A DNA stretch of 64,000 nt, from NCBI GenBank assembly GCA_963573305.1, contig OY754331.1, positions 151,585,728-151,649,727 of the forward strand. Direction: 5' to 3'. Positions 11,665 to 23,090 of this stretch are shown here, one piece after another (the stretch's first letter is position 1; each line of letters begins with the position of its first letter). This DNA is from Pyrrhosoma nymphula (Eukaryota > Arthropoda > Insecta > Odonata > Coenagrionidae). A model generated the notes under the pieces. That model did not search any database. It saw nothing but the letters and a program-made list of their open reading frames with translations, and was not told the DNA's origin. The translations under genes and the position numbers were made by a program.

Positions 11665-13971
11665 GTGTCATTGCTTGAAAAGATTTGGTACATTTATAAG
11701 TTACTAAAGTTAAATGCCAGCCGTTTTAGCAAGGTCTACAGTCCTATATGCAATCGAAAAACATTGGCCAGTAACAGGAAAAATATGTCACCGATTAATT
11801 AAAAAAATGATAAAATTAAACAGTGAACATTTTACGACACGAATTTTCTTATTTCACCCAACATATCTAACTGTCAGGCTTTACTTTTTGACGGGCTTTC
11901 CGCACCTTTAAATATGAGTTTTTTATGCTTATCAAAAATAATTGCACATAACTGAATCAAACAGCAGGAGTAGTAAAATCTACAAATGGCGTACCTTTTT
12001 CACGGAGAAAAAAAAACAAAGAACTTAATGATGTATTATTAATAAAAAGATTACCTTTTATTACCTAGTAACTAAAGTAAACGTAGCTTTAACATGACTT
12101 GGACGTAGTGAGTCGAGGAGGGTAAATGCCTCTTCGACTCTGTACCTCTGGATCCACTGTGGCGAAGGATGGCTAGATATTTTGGAAGCAGAAGAAAGTG
12201 AACGAGAGTAATGTAAAATAAATAATAGCAACGTAAAAACTGGAGAGAAATAGGCCAGAAGTACAATGGAAGGAGGGAAGTACACAATATATAAACAGTC
12301 AAATAATTGTTGCGATGAGAAGTAAAGGTGGATGCGGGTGAGAAAGAGGAGGCGAAAGAAATATCTAGAATGAGTGATGTTCTCCTTAGGTCTTCAGCAT
12401 CCATTGTATCGCACTCTATAGGAAAAAGTAGATAATTAATAAAGTTATGAAAAAATGAAAGTGCATATTAAGAAAACATTTAGATTTAAAAATGAATTTA
12501 AGAAAAGATTAATTACATTTAAATTTACATGGCCTTATAGTTGCAATCTCGGTTTGGCTCCGGAGCTGCAGTCTTAATTAAGGTTATATCTAAATGAATC
12601 GTAAAAATATGCTTTCAGTAAACAATTCGAGATTCAAAACTAAAGTGAATTTGTAAAGATTCATGAATACAACGCTTTGCTGACCCTATAGACTAACTGA
12701 ACTTTCCAAATAATTTGTGAAAATGAATATCTTTGAATACGAATTGCTGATAATTTACAAGGACTCTGAAATATATTTGAATAATCCCGAGTACTTAGAG
12801 AGAATGTATTACTTGATAAACATTTCATTAAGTTTCACCTTGAAGCTACACCTATGAAAGAGAATAAAAAAACAGCACCTAGCAAAGCTGGGCTGAACGT
12901 AATCCATAGTTAAAAATTTTGGGTCATCCAGGAACATGGAAAAGGTCATGATGTAAATGATTGATCACAAACTGAGAAAACAAAGTCGCCGTCGTAGATC
13001 CTTTTAGAAAAGCTACGCTGAATTGAGACCCAGCAAAAAGGGAGAAAAATATCAAAAAGCTGAACAATCTCAAAGAAATCTAAACCGTGACATGCATTCC
13101 TCTATTGGACAAAAAATAAAACCGCTCAACGTTTTGTCTCCATGCAACCTGTCAAGTTTCAAAACCTTGCCCTTTTCGGTTTTTGTGTGGTTCATTATGG
13201 TACCCTCGCAGGATATCCCGGGAAATCCCAATGCCGGATAATCTGAGAATTTAGCCAAAGCCAGGAGCAGAGAAGATAGATAGTAAATTCCGCCCACAGC
13301 AATCTGTAACGGTGCAATATCAGGTTGCGGTGGCGAGTGAAGAATTACAACCGCCGCCGCTTATCTTCAAACCCCAATATGTGCACGGGTACAAGAGCAC
13401 ACGTCCCATGAGGAAAATGAAAAGAGAGAAATACAGTGTTCCACCTGCCTCCCCTAATCACTCGGCATTTCGCCATTTCGAAAATCCCAGTGAGAGAACG
13501 GTGATCCTTTTCAAGTTGAAAGCCTTTGCCGTGCGTAAACCAACTGATGCATTCAAAGACTCCCGAGTAATTAAATTTAGCTCGTTTAACCACGCTACGA
13601 TTTTCATCACTCTTCCCAAATAATTGAGGATTTAAAACGGATGTAGCTCTCGACAGAATTGCATCCTGCAATAATAATTCGACCAATAGCGGTGTAATCA
13701 TCATGAATATTTCACCGCTCAGGCAACCTTCAGGTCCGCTCTTATGTAGACATGCATATACATTAGGTAAAGGAGGTATCACATGAAGTGAAACGATAAG
13801 CAGTTCATAACCATTAGCGTGGCAGTCCATAGTCGCAAACAAAATAGGGAAATATTTAAAATTTAACCTAATTTTTGGTAAGAGTAAATCTCGCCTTTCC
13901 CTAGAATGTAAAAAGGTCTTCTCCGACGAAACTACTGGTTAATTTCACTTGCCTATAGCTTGGTATTTAAC
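11665..13971. other. noncoding region
   Basis: No gene supported. Antisense frames at 12061-12404 lie opposite a moderately purine-rich stretch. Frames at 13312-13842 overlap on both strands and show no domain. Confidence 0.45.
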
Positions 13972-13985
13972 ATCAATTATTACGT

Positions 13986-14127
13986 GCGATATTCCACAGG
14001 AGAAAAATCATTCACCTTGACCGGGATCCCGGTCTGATGATTTTTCTCCTGTGGAATATCGCACTTCTGTGCACTTGCGGGTGACTCCGTAAAGGTTACT
14101 ACCGTGGCTAGTCCCGGTTTTCTCAAA
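13986..14127 (+). mobile_element. fold-back SINE with antisense tRNA relic, copy 1
   Basis: Flanked by a perfect 14-bp target duplication, atcaattattacgt, at 13972-13985 and 14128-14141. A perfect 28-bp inverted repeat (13984-14011 with 14037-14064, core GTGCGATATTCCACAG) encloses a 25-bp loop, ccttgaccgggatcccggtc plus edges. On the minus strand that loop is the remnant of a tRNA T-arm. The body tgcacttgcgggtgactccg...ggctagtcccggtttt follows and ends in tctcaaaa at the 3' duplication. The same body occurs at 53345-53539 (minus) and 59343-59531 (plus). The long duplication and A-rich 3' end indicate reverse-transcription-based insertion. I cannot name the family. Confidence 0.75.
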
Positions 14128-14141
14128 ATCAATTATTACGT

Positions 14142-15212
14142 TTGAAATGGACAGTACACATAATCCTAGTCCCAATTTATTGTGGATCTGAATTACGTTT
14201 GCTACACGTACTTGTACTGAAGCTATTCCAAGCCAAAGGAACGTCAGAATTTCTGTAACTGTGTCACTATAAATTGGCAGAAATTCTGTATGTGAGCAAT
14301 TAAATAGGTAAATAAATAGATTCAATTATCATAACTTCTATTTTCTACAGAGTGATTCACAACACGGTTTTACATTATAAAATCAAATACATTAAAGCAT
14401 AGAATTATTCTTCCATATTGTCTAAGGAATCATTGGTTATAAGGACACCTCGGTTTAATTTTGCAGTTAAACGTTTTGTTCTTCTTCCATTTCTCCACCC
14501 TAATAAATTCACTCACTGCCTACTGATAATTTCACATTCCATTTCTCTTTCACCTAAAAATCACCTAATTGGCCACAACACATCTTTCCAGAAATAATCA
14601 CCGGAATAATCACGGAAATAATTAACAAAAATTATTATTCTAATGATTATGATCAACATCTCTATTTTATCTAATTTAAGTTGTTTTTTTGTTACTTTGT
14701 AGTTTATATCTGTAATTCTCATTTTGTGTTTGTTAAAGGTGCACTTAAAGTGAACAATATTGCGGTACGTTGACCACTTCCTTTAAACTAAATAAAATAA
14801 GTAATACAAAATTTCGTTGAATAGTTCAATGTTGCGACCACCTTCTTCAGCGAGAGAAAGGTTTGGGTAAGGTGAAGGGAGTAGAGATGCGGAGAATGGG
14901 TGGCAAGGGAAAGTAAGAATTGAAGGAGGGGAATGAAGGAGGGAAAGAAGAAGGGAAAGGATAGAGGAGGTTGAAGTACCATGACCATGTGAAGGGAAAG
15001 AAAGAGGCAAAATATGGGTATGGGATGAGGGGAACACGGAAATTACTAATTTGCCTGTCCGCAACTAATGTAAAATAGCTCGCTGAATACAATCGGGTTC
15101 GTAACCCGAATGCTTCCAACGCAAAGGTCCTCGAAGCCCTCATGGATCCATTCCGGTGTCCACTGATTCATCTTCCTTTCCTTTGCATCCTTATCCTCAA
15201 CACCTTTACACG
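14142..15212. other. noncoding region with purine-rich block
   Basis: 14850-15030 is G/A-rich on the plus strand (gaaggaggggaatgaaggag), and the antisense frames at 14783-15143 arise from it. The remainder is A+T-rich with nothing recognised. Confidence 0.5.
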
Positions 15213-15283
15213 CCTGGTGTCCTAACACCCCTTGCCACACGCCCATACGGCGGCTCGCAATGTAGTATGTAGACGTAGACAAA
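15213..15283 (+). repeat. short dispersed repeat family 1, copy B
   Basis: Contains 'tggtgtcctaacacc', then 'gccacacgcccatacggcgg' and 'ctcgcaatgtagtatgtaga'. It aligns closely with 19089-19145 and loosely with 1389-1446. No coding potential. Confidence 0.65.
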
Positions 15284-17600
15284 CATCTTGATTCTAGTGT
15301 TTATACAATGCACAATAATTCACGAAATTGCTGAAGTATGAACATAACACGCACATACATAGATGAATACCCACTCAAAAACGCCTAGGAAAATCGAGGA
15401 GGATAGGCATTCGTCTGCATAGATCATTCCATCACGTAAAGTGATTTTCCCATGGGCTTTCTTCCATTCACGCGCGATATTTTCTCTCGGGTCGAGATTA
15501 TCTGTTCCCGATTGCATTCCGGCGAAAAAAAGATAGAGGGGGGAAACGAAGGCAGGCAGCGACATCTGGTTCGGAAGCCTCCCGCTTCTCCATCATTACC
15601 TCCACGACTCCCCCTTAAGACACTCGTACTCCCGACATACAGGCATCAATCACTTCCAGTTAATCCGGCCTAGTTTCCTGTCGGCGAAGAACATCTGCCT
15701 ACACACTGGGTGCTCTCCTTGCAGGGGAATGGAGAAGGGAAGGGATGCCCTGAAACGTTTGTGAGTCCTACATCGCAGGACAACGTACGCACTACCTAGT
15801 AAGGCTTGCAGGCCTTGTAAATAGGCCTTAGATAAAAAAAACGTGGTCTGCGTCGGACCAGACGGTGGAAGTTATACTTCTTTGGCCGGTCGCACACACC
15901 CGCTCACACACACAGGCAGACAGGATATATAAATGAAATAAAAGACATTTTTTCTCTATTATTCAATATATTTCTCTTCGATATATTGTTATTTTAAACA
16001 AAACTTCTTTTCAAAGTTCGAACGTACAAAACGAGTAAATGGGTGCTTGCAGTTTGCAAGCAAAAGGGGAAAAGTGTATGATAGTACATTGTAAATCATT
16101 AAAAACGAATGCAATAAGGTCTTACTTCTTTTGGAAATTATTTTAGCTGGGTCAATTTTTGACCTAAGAATATAATAATGAGATAATAGCATAAAACGAA
16201 TGGTCCCATAACATATGTACTTTGTTCTTCTTAGTAATTGCTATATTTTTCCTTTTATTTTCATGCCATTGAGCAATTTTGAAGTAAATATTTGTAATTA
16301 AACATGATTACAGTTATTTGGCAGTATGAAATTCAATCAATATGAGCTAAGTAAATGCTATGGATTTTCACATTTCATTTTATTTTTGCTGATCTCAATT
16401 ATTATAATTTACATATTAAACACATGGCGTAGTACTTGAATTCATAATTTCAAAATCCAAGAGATAATGCATCATAGAACATTATCATTTTACATGGTTT
16501 TGACTTGTAGAATGGAGTTTCGAGGTACATTTCAGAAAGTAGGTGCAAGGATTAATGTTTCCTGGAAAAACAGAGAGAGGGAAACCCGGAATAAGGTGTA
16601 AAGAGTGTTTCAGAAGCAAAATGGAGGAATCTGGAGCGATCCCAACGGATTCCGTAGACATGAGCAAATGGAGGAGTGTCAAAGCTACGAAACAGTTTAT
16701 ATATATCATAATAAAACATTGTAAATCGTACCGGTTGAAGGCATAATATTGTTAAAAGCTATTGAAAAACGCTCCGAGAAGGTCAAATTCTCTTAAATGC
16801 AGCATAGCCTGTGTATAAGGAACTGGAAGTCTCGGGAACAATGGAAAAATTGCTTAGCAACGAAAAGGAAAAAAGATCGAAATTTGCATTAATTTTGCGT
16901 TTAAACTTCAAATATTTCAATTTATCGATCGATAGAGAAACATCGGTTGCAAGAAGTAAATGCATTGATCTTTTGGCCTCATTTCAGTCAAAGAATGAAA
17001 CTTGTATCTAAATTATTTCATATTTTAATGAATGAATGATAATTACTCTACACGTAAATTATTCGTTTTTCCCATTTAAACCCATTAAAAAACAAAATCC
17101 TATCTGGACTCGAAACCAATGAAAAATATTGGAATTTTCGATTTTATCCTGACTCGACACCAAATTTGAACCCTTCCCTGAAAATTTCATCATTTTAGCT
17201 CGATTAGAAATACCCAGGAATTCGTATCAATGAGTACAATTGTGGATTTTTCTCACCCAAAAGAGCGTGACGCGGTTTCTCGACCAACATCCCATCCCAA
17301 AAGTCTCCAACGGGCGCAAAGAAGTATAACTTCAATAATAATATGTTATTTAAGGCGGTGACAGCCAACTGAGACAATTTGTACCATTGAAGACAGGAGG
17401 GTGGTCGGTAAGAGATAGATTATTTGGGAGAAAGGGGAAGGGTGGAGAAATACCCGGCATCGCCAGTAGCCTTCTATAAACTAATGCGTCCCAGGAAACT
17501 ACAATTTGACGTCCTTTTCAAAGGAAGAAATAATACAATTGATATGCTCTCTACATTTTACCCAAGTAGGGATCGGAATTCCATAGAAAATTCTCCGACG
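15284..17600. other. noncoding region
   Basis: No gene recognised; small frames overlap on both strands without domains. It contains one copy of a 17-bp motif, gaagttatacttctttg (15868-15884), whose exact reverse complement lies at 17317-17333. A CA-rich tract lies at 15893-15920. Confidence 0.45.
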
Positions 17601-17672
17601 AAGTCTAAGGTTCGAACCCGGCCCCTCGGAATGGGAAGCCAGTACTCTAGCCAAAAGAGTCAATTTATCTTT
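17601..17672 (-). repeat. tRNA-related SINE relic
   Basis: The minus strand carries an RNA polymerase III B-box-like GGGTTCGAACC about 45 bases after an A-box-like TTTTGGCTAGAGTACTGG. A 7-base loop with CCC in the anticodon position lies between them. The acceptor stem does not pair, so this is a tRNA-derived repeat or pseudogene rather than a working tRNA. The boundaries of any attached SINE body are not visible. Confidence 0.5.
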
Positions 17673-19088
17673 TTTACAGTAAACTCTTCATATTTTGTCC
17701 TGTATGTCTCTCTTAAATATTTAGTTCGCGGGTATAATAATACCCGCCGAGTAAGCTTCAAACTCCTGAGATAGGAATCTTTCTTGTTGACTTTGACGAG
17801 TGTGTAACCTTCGAATATCTAGCAGCTCCCAAATCAGTCCCAACAACTAACCAACACTACGGTGATTTCAAACTAAATGTGCGGCTATTCATCGAATTTA
17901 ATTGAAAGTCAAGGACAAGAGACAGAGCATGTACATGTGATTGTCCACCCAACACCACTTTTTACGATATCCACTTTGAGTAAACTCACTGGTCATGCAT
18001 CTCTTTTCATCAATCGGGTTAGGTTGCGCGGGAGACAGGGCGCAGAATTTTGAACATCAGTAACGCCTCACGTTCTTGCTCCCGAGCCTGCCCGGGAAGG
18101 TGCGCCTGGGCCAGGTGCCGCCACACACTGTGTTTACGGGAAATTTCGCGGGAGATCCTTAGGACGGACCCTCGGCCGGACAAGTGCGAATCATTGGCCC
18201 GAGGTTACATCAGTTACACGTTCTCGACTACATACAGTGGAGATTTTCATAATCCTATATTTTCTCAAATGCAGAGTCAAATTTGAATCCTAGATTGTTT
18301 CAAAATCTCTCGAACTCCTCGACGCCTTTATGTAAGAATTATTATAACTTGAAACTTGAAGTTTTTACCTGAAATAACAAGTTTCGAATTAAGAAAGAAC
18401 TAGAAAACATCATTCATTAAAGCTAAAATTGAATATTAAAATCGTTAAATATAGGACTATATTTCTATAGTGTCAGGCTGAACTTCATAATATTTCATTC
18501 TAAATGGAATAAATAATTAGTACTATTTTTATTTTTAAAACGACCGGTTTCAGGGACTTATGTTATGCTCCACGAAACCGGTCGCGTTAGTAAAAATCAT
18601 GTAAAATCTACAATGATTTAATTAAAACTTTGCCTGTACTCATTCGGGCCAGTTTAGTTAGTTATTAGGGTGATAGTTTTCTATATTATGCATTTTAATA
18701 AACGTTTCAAGTAGACGTTACTAAAGCAAATCTATCGTTTGCTATTAGTCAATACGTTAATTGGTAATAGAATGGAAGGCTTCACAAGCATGACTGAGGA
18801 CGGATACATAGGCCAGCTAATATGGGGTATAAAACAGAAGAGTAACAAAATCATACAGGAGTTAGCATGGGACAGGATAGAATGGTGGGCTGTATTCAAC
18901 GAATATTAGGATTGAATGACTAAGATGATAATGGTAATAGAAAAAGACTTCAAGATTTGGATGAAAAAGACTCGAATGACGAATAAAACACGAAGGTTTT
19001 GAGTTGACGAATCTTATTTCAAGATTCACGCGATACTTGGATCCAAATATGTAGGCATAACCCTTAAGCATAATGAACTAACTGATGC
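17673..19088. other. noncoding region with a GC-rich patch
   Basis: 18015-18210 is clearly richer in G+C and CpG than its surroundings (ctcccgagcctgcccgggaa, ggacggaccctcggccggac). It could be a regulatory element or an unrecognised exon. The rest is A+T-rich. An 11-bp inverted repeat lies at 18541-18584. Confidence 0.4.
18541..18584. repeat. 11-bp inverted repeat
   Basis: CGACCGGTTTC at 18541-18551 is exactly complemented by GAAACCGGTCG at 18574-18584, with a 22-base spacer. It may be a relic of a transposon terminus. No flanking duplication is evident. Confidence 0.55.
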
Positions 19089-19145
19089 TGGTGTCCCCTA
19101 CCAGACGCCCATGCGGCGGTTCGCAGGGTAGTATGTAGATGTACC
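19089..19145 (+). repeat. short dispersed repeat family 1, copy C
   Basis: The sequence 'ggtgtcccctaccagacgcc' followed by 'catgcggcggttcgcagggt' and 'agtatgtagatgta' matches 15213-15283. It is probably part of a dispersed element whose ends I cannot define. Confidence 0.65.
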
Positions 19146-22100
19146 CTGACTGACTACGCCTATATTGTTTTCGGCAGACATAGACCGCTGCTCCGCCTGC
19201 ATATCTGCCAACCCTCAGCTCAATCCATACTTGCACTTTCCTTCTCTATTAATTCCCCTCCGAAACCACTCCCCTGGGACCTGTTTTATCTCCCGTCCAC
19301 ACCTATCCCCCTTAACCTCCCACCTATCTCTCCCTCCTCCACTTCCCAATCTGCTTCCGGTCAGGTAAGCTTAATTCCCCGTGTCACTTGTCTCGAGAGA
19401 TTTTTATTTAACAGCACGATCGCGCTGCTGTCGGAATCCCTTTCCCCGCGCAGAGTGAAAGTGAACTGAGCCGCAATACAACACACATTTCGCCGGCGTT
19501 CACAGTCGACGAAGCGTTTATTCCCGCACACTAATATATATGTCCGAACGTCAACCTGCGTTAGTTTTTAGGGTTCCAGGGACTCCTGTATTGATCGCCT
19601 GGAAGAGTCGTAGCGGTGTAAAGTCATGCGGGGCAAAGTTTAGTTCCGGAAACTTATAAAGCCGCACGGAGTCTCATCCGCATCGGTATCCACAACGACT
19701 GATTTAATGCTGAATTCACGCATTAAGACTTCAATAGCGGGCACGCTTTCGGTGTTTGATGGCGTTTTCAGTAATTAGGCAAGCAGGCAATCGTACAAAG
19801 TGCATTGAAACATTTTGTCGTCCACTACCTGTGATTGCCCTCGTGATGATGCTAATTGTAACTACATTTGTTCATTAACCCTCCAGTGAAGAGTAGTAAA
19901 AATAATTATTACCTGTAAACTGATATTCGAGCGCCGTAGGACTTCGTGCCAGCTTTAATTTTCACGTGTGAACGATCGAGGTGAATTATCCAATTCAATT
20001 AATTTTGTTCTCTTTCTGTCTTTTGTATAATATTCACATCATTTCTTTTAATTTCTGTGATCCCCTATTTTTTTAAATATAAAACTATGTCGATAAATGT
20101 AATGTACACGTCTAATAGGCAGTATCAAAATAAAATTTTTAAAGAATGAAAGAAAAATTTTCTATTTAATAATTTACAATGTGCTGAGGAAAATGATTAA
20201 TTGATTATAGTACCAGTTACTCTGATAATTTATCCTGTCAAACTTATATTCTGTACTAACATGTGTTGTAATATGTGCCACAGGTGGAATTTATTTAATA
20301 ATTTCTCAGCCATACTATTCATATAAACTGTACTGTCACTATTTCTTTCATGTACTTATATTATATTTTCTCCTAGTATGGCGACCTACTATTCACATGA
20401 TAAATGATTTTTGTTTTTCAATTTATATTCTATTTTTTTTCTCTTTTGTATCTCAACAATACTATTCAGTTAAAGGACTACATATCAATTTATTTTCTAT
20501 TTTCACTTTTGTTTAGTAATGACATTATTTGTTTCAATATTTGTTCAAAAATATGTATATGTAAACAAAATGTCTAAGAGGCCTATTGGTCTGTGACATT
20601 AAAAGCATATTATTATTATATTATTATCGACCTATAACCGAGCTTTATAAATACTGCACCACTCTGAGTGCCTATGTCTCACCCTTGCATAGAACAGTTC
20701 CATAAAAAAGTGTTGTTGCAACGGCTAGCACCTAATAAGGAAACATTACGTTTGATTTTCAGCTACTCCGGCGCGCGTGGCTCACAGAAATGAAGTTCAG
20801 GGTACTCGGTTCGTGATCTTGGCCGCGTCAAGTTATCTTTGCGAGATGGCAGTATCCATTCCTTTAAGATGCCATATCACATTTAAACTTTCTTATTTCC
20901 CCTCGATCACATATATAAATGGAATGGAGGTATAATAAATACTATATAAAACTAAGCAATCGTATATGTTCGTAATACGTTTATTAACATTCATAGACTG
21001 AAAAGAAAAATGAAACATTTCATTTTACACACGGGGCGATTTAGTTATAATGGATTGAAGGAAACATGTACAATAAAATGGCGAGTTTTTCTAGTTGCTA
21101 GGAAGTGAGGGCATCAGATGACCCTAGTAACACCCACCCCAGTACCCCTATCCAAATCCCGACCATGACCATACTATAGAGGTTTTAAATAGTTTGGCTT
21201 AAATAATTCCTGTTCTTCAATACACATGCTCACTGACAATTATTCTTGATGTGATTGATACAGTACATAAAATATCGGAATTCAAGCAACGTGCGGAACG
21301 TAATAACAAAGTATTTCACCAAAACACTGAGACAATGGACGTTTCCCCTCTTATTGATCTGCTACTTCTAATCATGATCTACTGTTTTTCAATAGATCAT
21401 AGAAGTTATCCCACCTAATTGAAGCATCAAATTACCAACGCTAGATGGCATTGCATCTTGCACAGTCTTCGATGCCTGAAAAATGCCAATAAAAAATAGA
21501 CGGTCCAGTGGTAATAAAAATTAATGAGAAGTACATCAAATACACTCCATAAAATACTCATATAGTTATGACATCGTTTACTTGATGTGTGTCGAATTGA
21601 ATGCCCGAGATAATATATATTTCAAAATGAAACAATTGTTCAAAGTATAATGCGGTAAAAAATTAAGAAAGAAGCCACGCGCATTAGAACGGGTGGACGA
21701 AAATAAGAGCCAGGAACGTTTTTTGTTTTCATCACCTTTTCAAGTCAATTCATATTGTTACAAACAAATTCCAAACAGTATCTCAATTCCCAGAAATTAC
21801 TTCAGCATACCCAAGTGAAACAATTCCAGTCATTAAGTAGAGCTTTAAAGCAAAATTCTTGAAAATGTAAATTATGAAATCCTTGTTTCAGTGCCATAAG
21901 CAACAGTTAGAGGAGCTGCCCTCATTACTTGAAGCTCCTGCCTATCACACAGCTTCCTCAGGTTTTCTCGAGAGAAAGCCTTCAATTCCGCAAAAAGCTT
22001 TCGTATGTGGCACATATGAAAAGCTTAGATGTGTTTGCAACGTTCAAAAAAAAAATATTAATGTAGAAGTTCCCCGATGAACTTTTTAAAGTAACATGGC

Positions 22101-22880
22101 TTTACAGATGAAAATTATTTTGGAGGAAGAGTTTTTCATTTCAAATAGTTTGTTTTAAATAGCATGTTGACACAAAACGTATGTATGAAGCGTAGATTCT
22201 AAGAATTTTCAATACAAAAGGAACAATCATGCATCAATAGCAAAAATATGAGAAAGCTAATGAATAATTCAACGCGGAATAGTAAGGGAGATTTTTTATT
22301 AGAACAGTCATTTCCGAGTCCTCATACATCAGTTTAAATTGATGCTCTGCCAGAAAAGACGGGATGATAAAATTTCCCTCCAAATTTTACGGTTGAAACT
22401 TTACATTGCCCTTTGGAAAGACAGCAGCCACGATTTGATGGAAGTTGAGTAATCAAGCTTCCATAGTGCGCCATTGTTTACAGGGTAAAAGAGATCTGCG
22501 GCGAGTAATCCAAGCGAGGTTAATTAGGCTGAAGAAAGAAAGGAAATGGAGCAATTACAACGCTGAGCAGAGAGAAAGAGTATTCATTCACCCACATAGC
22601 TGATTAAATGAATGCTATGCAACGAAATGAATAGGAGTGGAATTATGTGGTCACGAGAGAATTCTCCCAAGCTTTTTGAGAGAAAACTTGGAAATAATTC
22701 ACAAGACCAGGCCACAGAATCGTAAGCATTTTCCAAGAGTTGAAACAGTTGAGCTCGAGACCATTTCGTACGTTGGAAAATGAGAGAAATAGAGATGGGT
22801 GAAAGTACTATCACTGAGGGGAAAGAGAATGATGTGTTGAGCATTACGTCAGGAAGTATGTGTCGGGAGCAGAGGGAAAG
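19146..22880. other. noncoding region
   Basis: 19220-19360 is pyrimidine-rich. 19380-19700 is GC/CpG-rich with the possible promoter above. 19980-20640 is very A+T-rich and ends in ttattattatattattatcg, a microsatellite-like tail. 20640-22880 shows nothing recognisable; the small frames have no domains. Confidence 0.45.
19651..19680 (+). promoter_or_regulatory. possible TATA-type core promoter
   Basis: TATAAA at 19655-19660 lies in a locally GC/CpG-rich stretch (19380-19700). A TCATCC sequence with its A near 19676, an imperfect initiator, lies about the expected 30 bp downstream. No coding exon follows recognisably, so this is only a positional match. Confidence 0.2.
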
Positions 22881-23090
22881 GGCCCAGCCAAATTGACACA
22901 CCGGTACCAGTAAGATCACCGAAGCTAAGCAATGTTGGGCCCGGACGGCGGTTGGACGGTTGACCATACATACCTTCAACTTGGCGCTCTTGTCCCCTGT
23001 CTGCATGCGGCAGACAGGCTTGGGGTTGGCACAATGTACCAAGAAGATCTAAGTGCCCGGGCTCCTGTCGAAGGCCCCCCATACAAGCAA
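22881..23090 (+). mobile_element. 5S-rRNA-derived SINE (SINE3-like), copy 1
   Basis: 22899-22970 reads like the internal promoter part of 5S rRNA: acaccggtaccagtaagatc, then accgaagctaagcaatgttg, ggcccgg and ggacggttgacc. It keeps the A-box (aagctaagcaatgttgggccc) and a C-box-like end. Sequence upstream (aaagg.cccagc...attgacacaccgg) is shared with the minus-strand copy at 38838-38926, so the similarity extends beyond 5S rRNA and marks a repeat family rather than a 5S gene. Downstream is a 9-bp hairpin, cctgtctgc/gcagacagg, at 22997-23019. The 3' limit near 23090 is a guess. Confidence 0.65.

Noticed and set aside
13345..13842. 165-codon minus-strand open frame
   Set aside because: No domain seen, a plus-strand frame overlaps it, and no splice or promoter context supports it.
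18830..18900. Possible C-terminal LINE peptide (ELAWDRIEWWAVF)
   Set aside because: Resembles the DR..W segment near the end of RTE/Jockey ORFs, but it is too short and lacks any other motif.
22899..22970. True 5S rRNA gene
   Set aside because: Only the middle of 5S is present, the termini do not pair, and the match to the second copy extends outside 5S.
22584..23042. 152-codon minus-strand open frame
   Set aside because: Runs through the 5S-derived SINE in antisense; the encoded peptide reflects the repeat.
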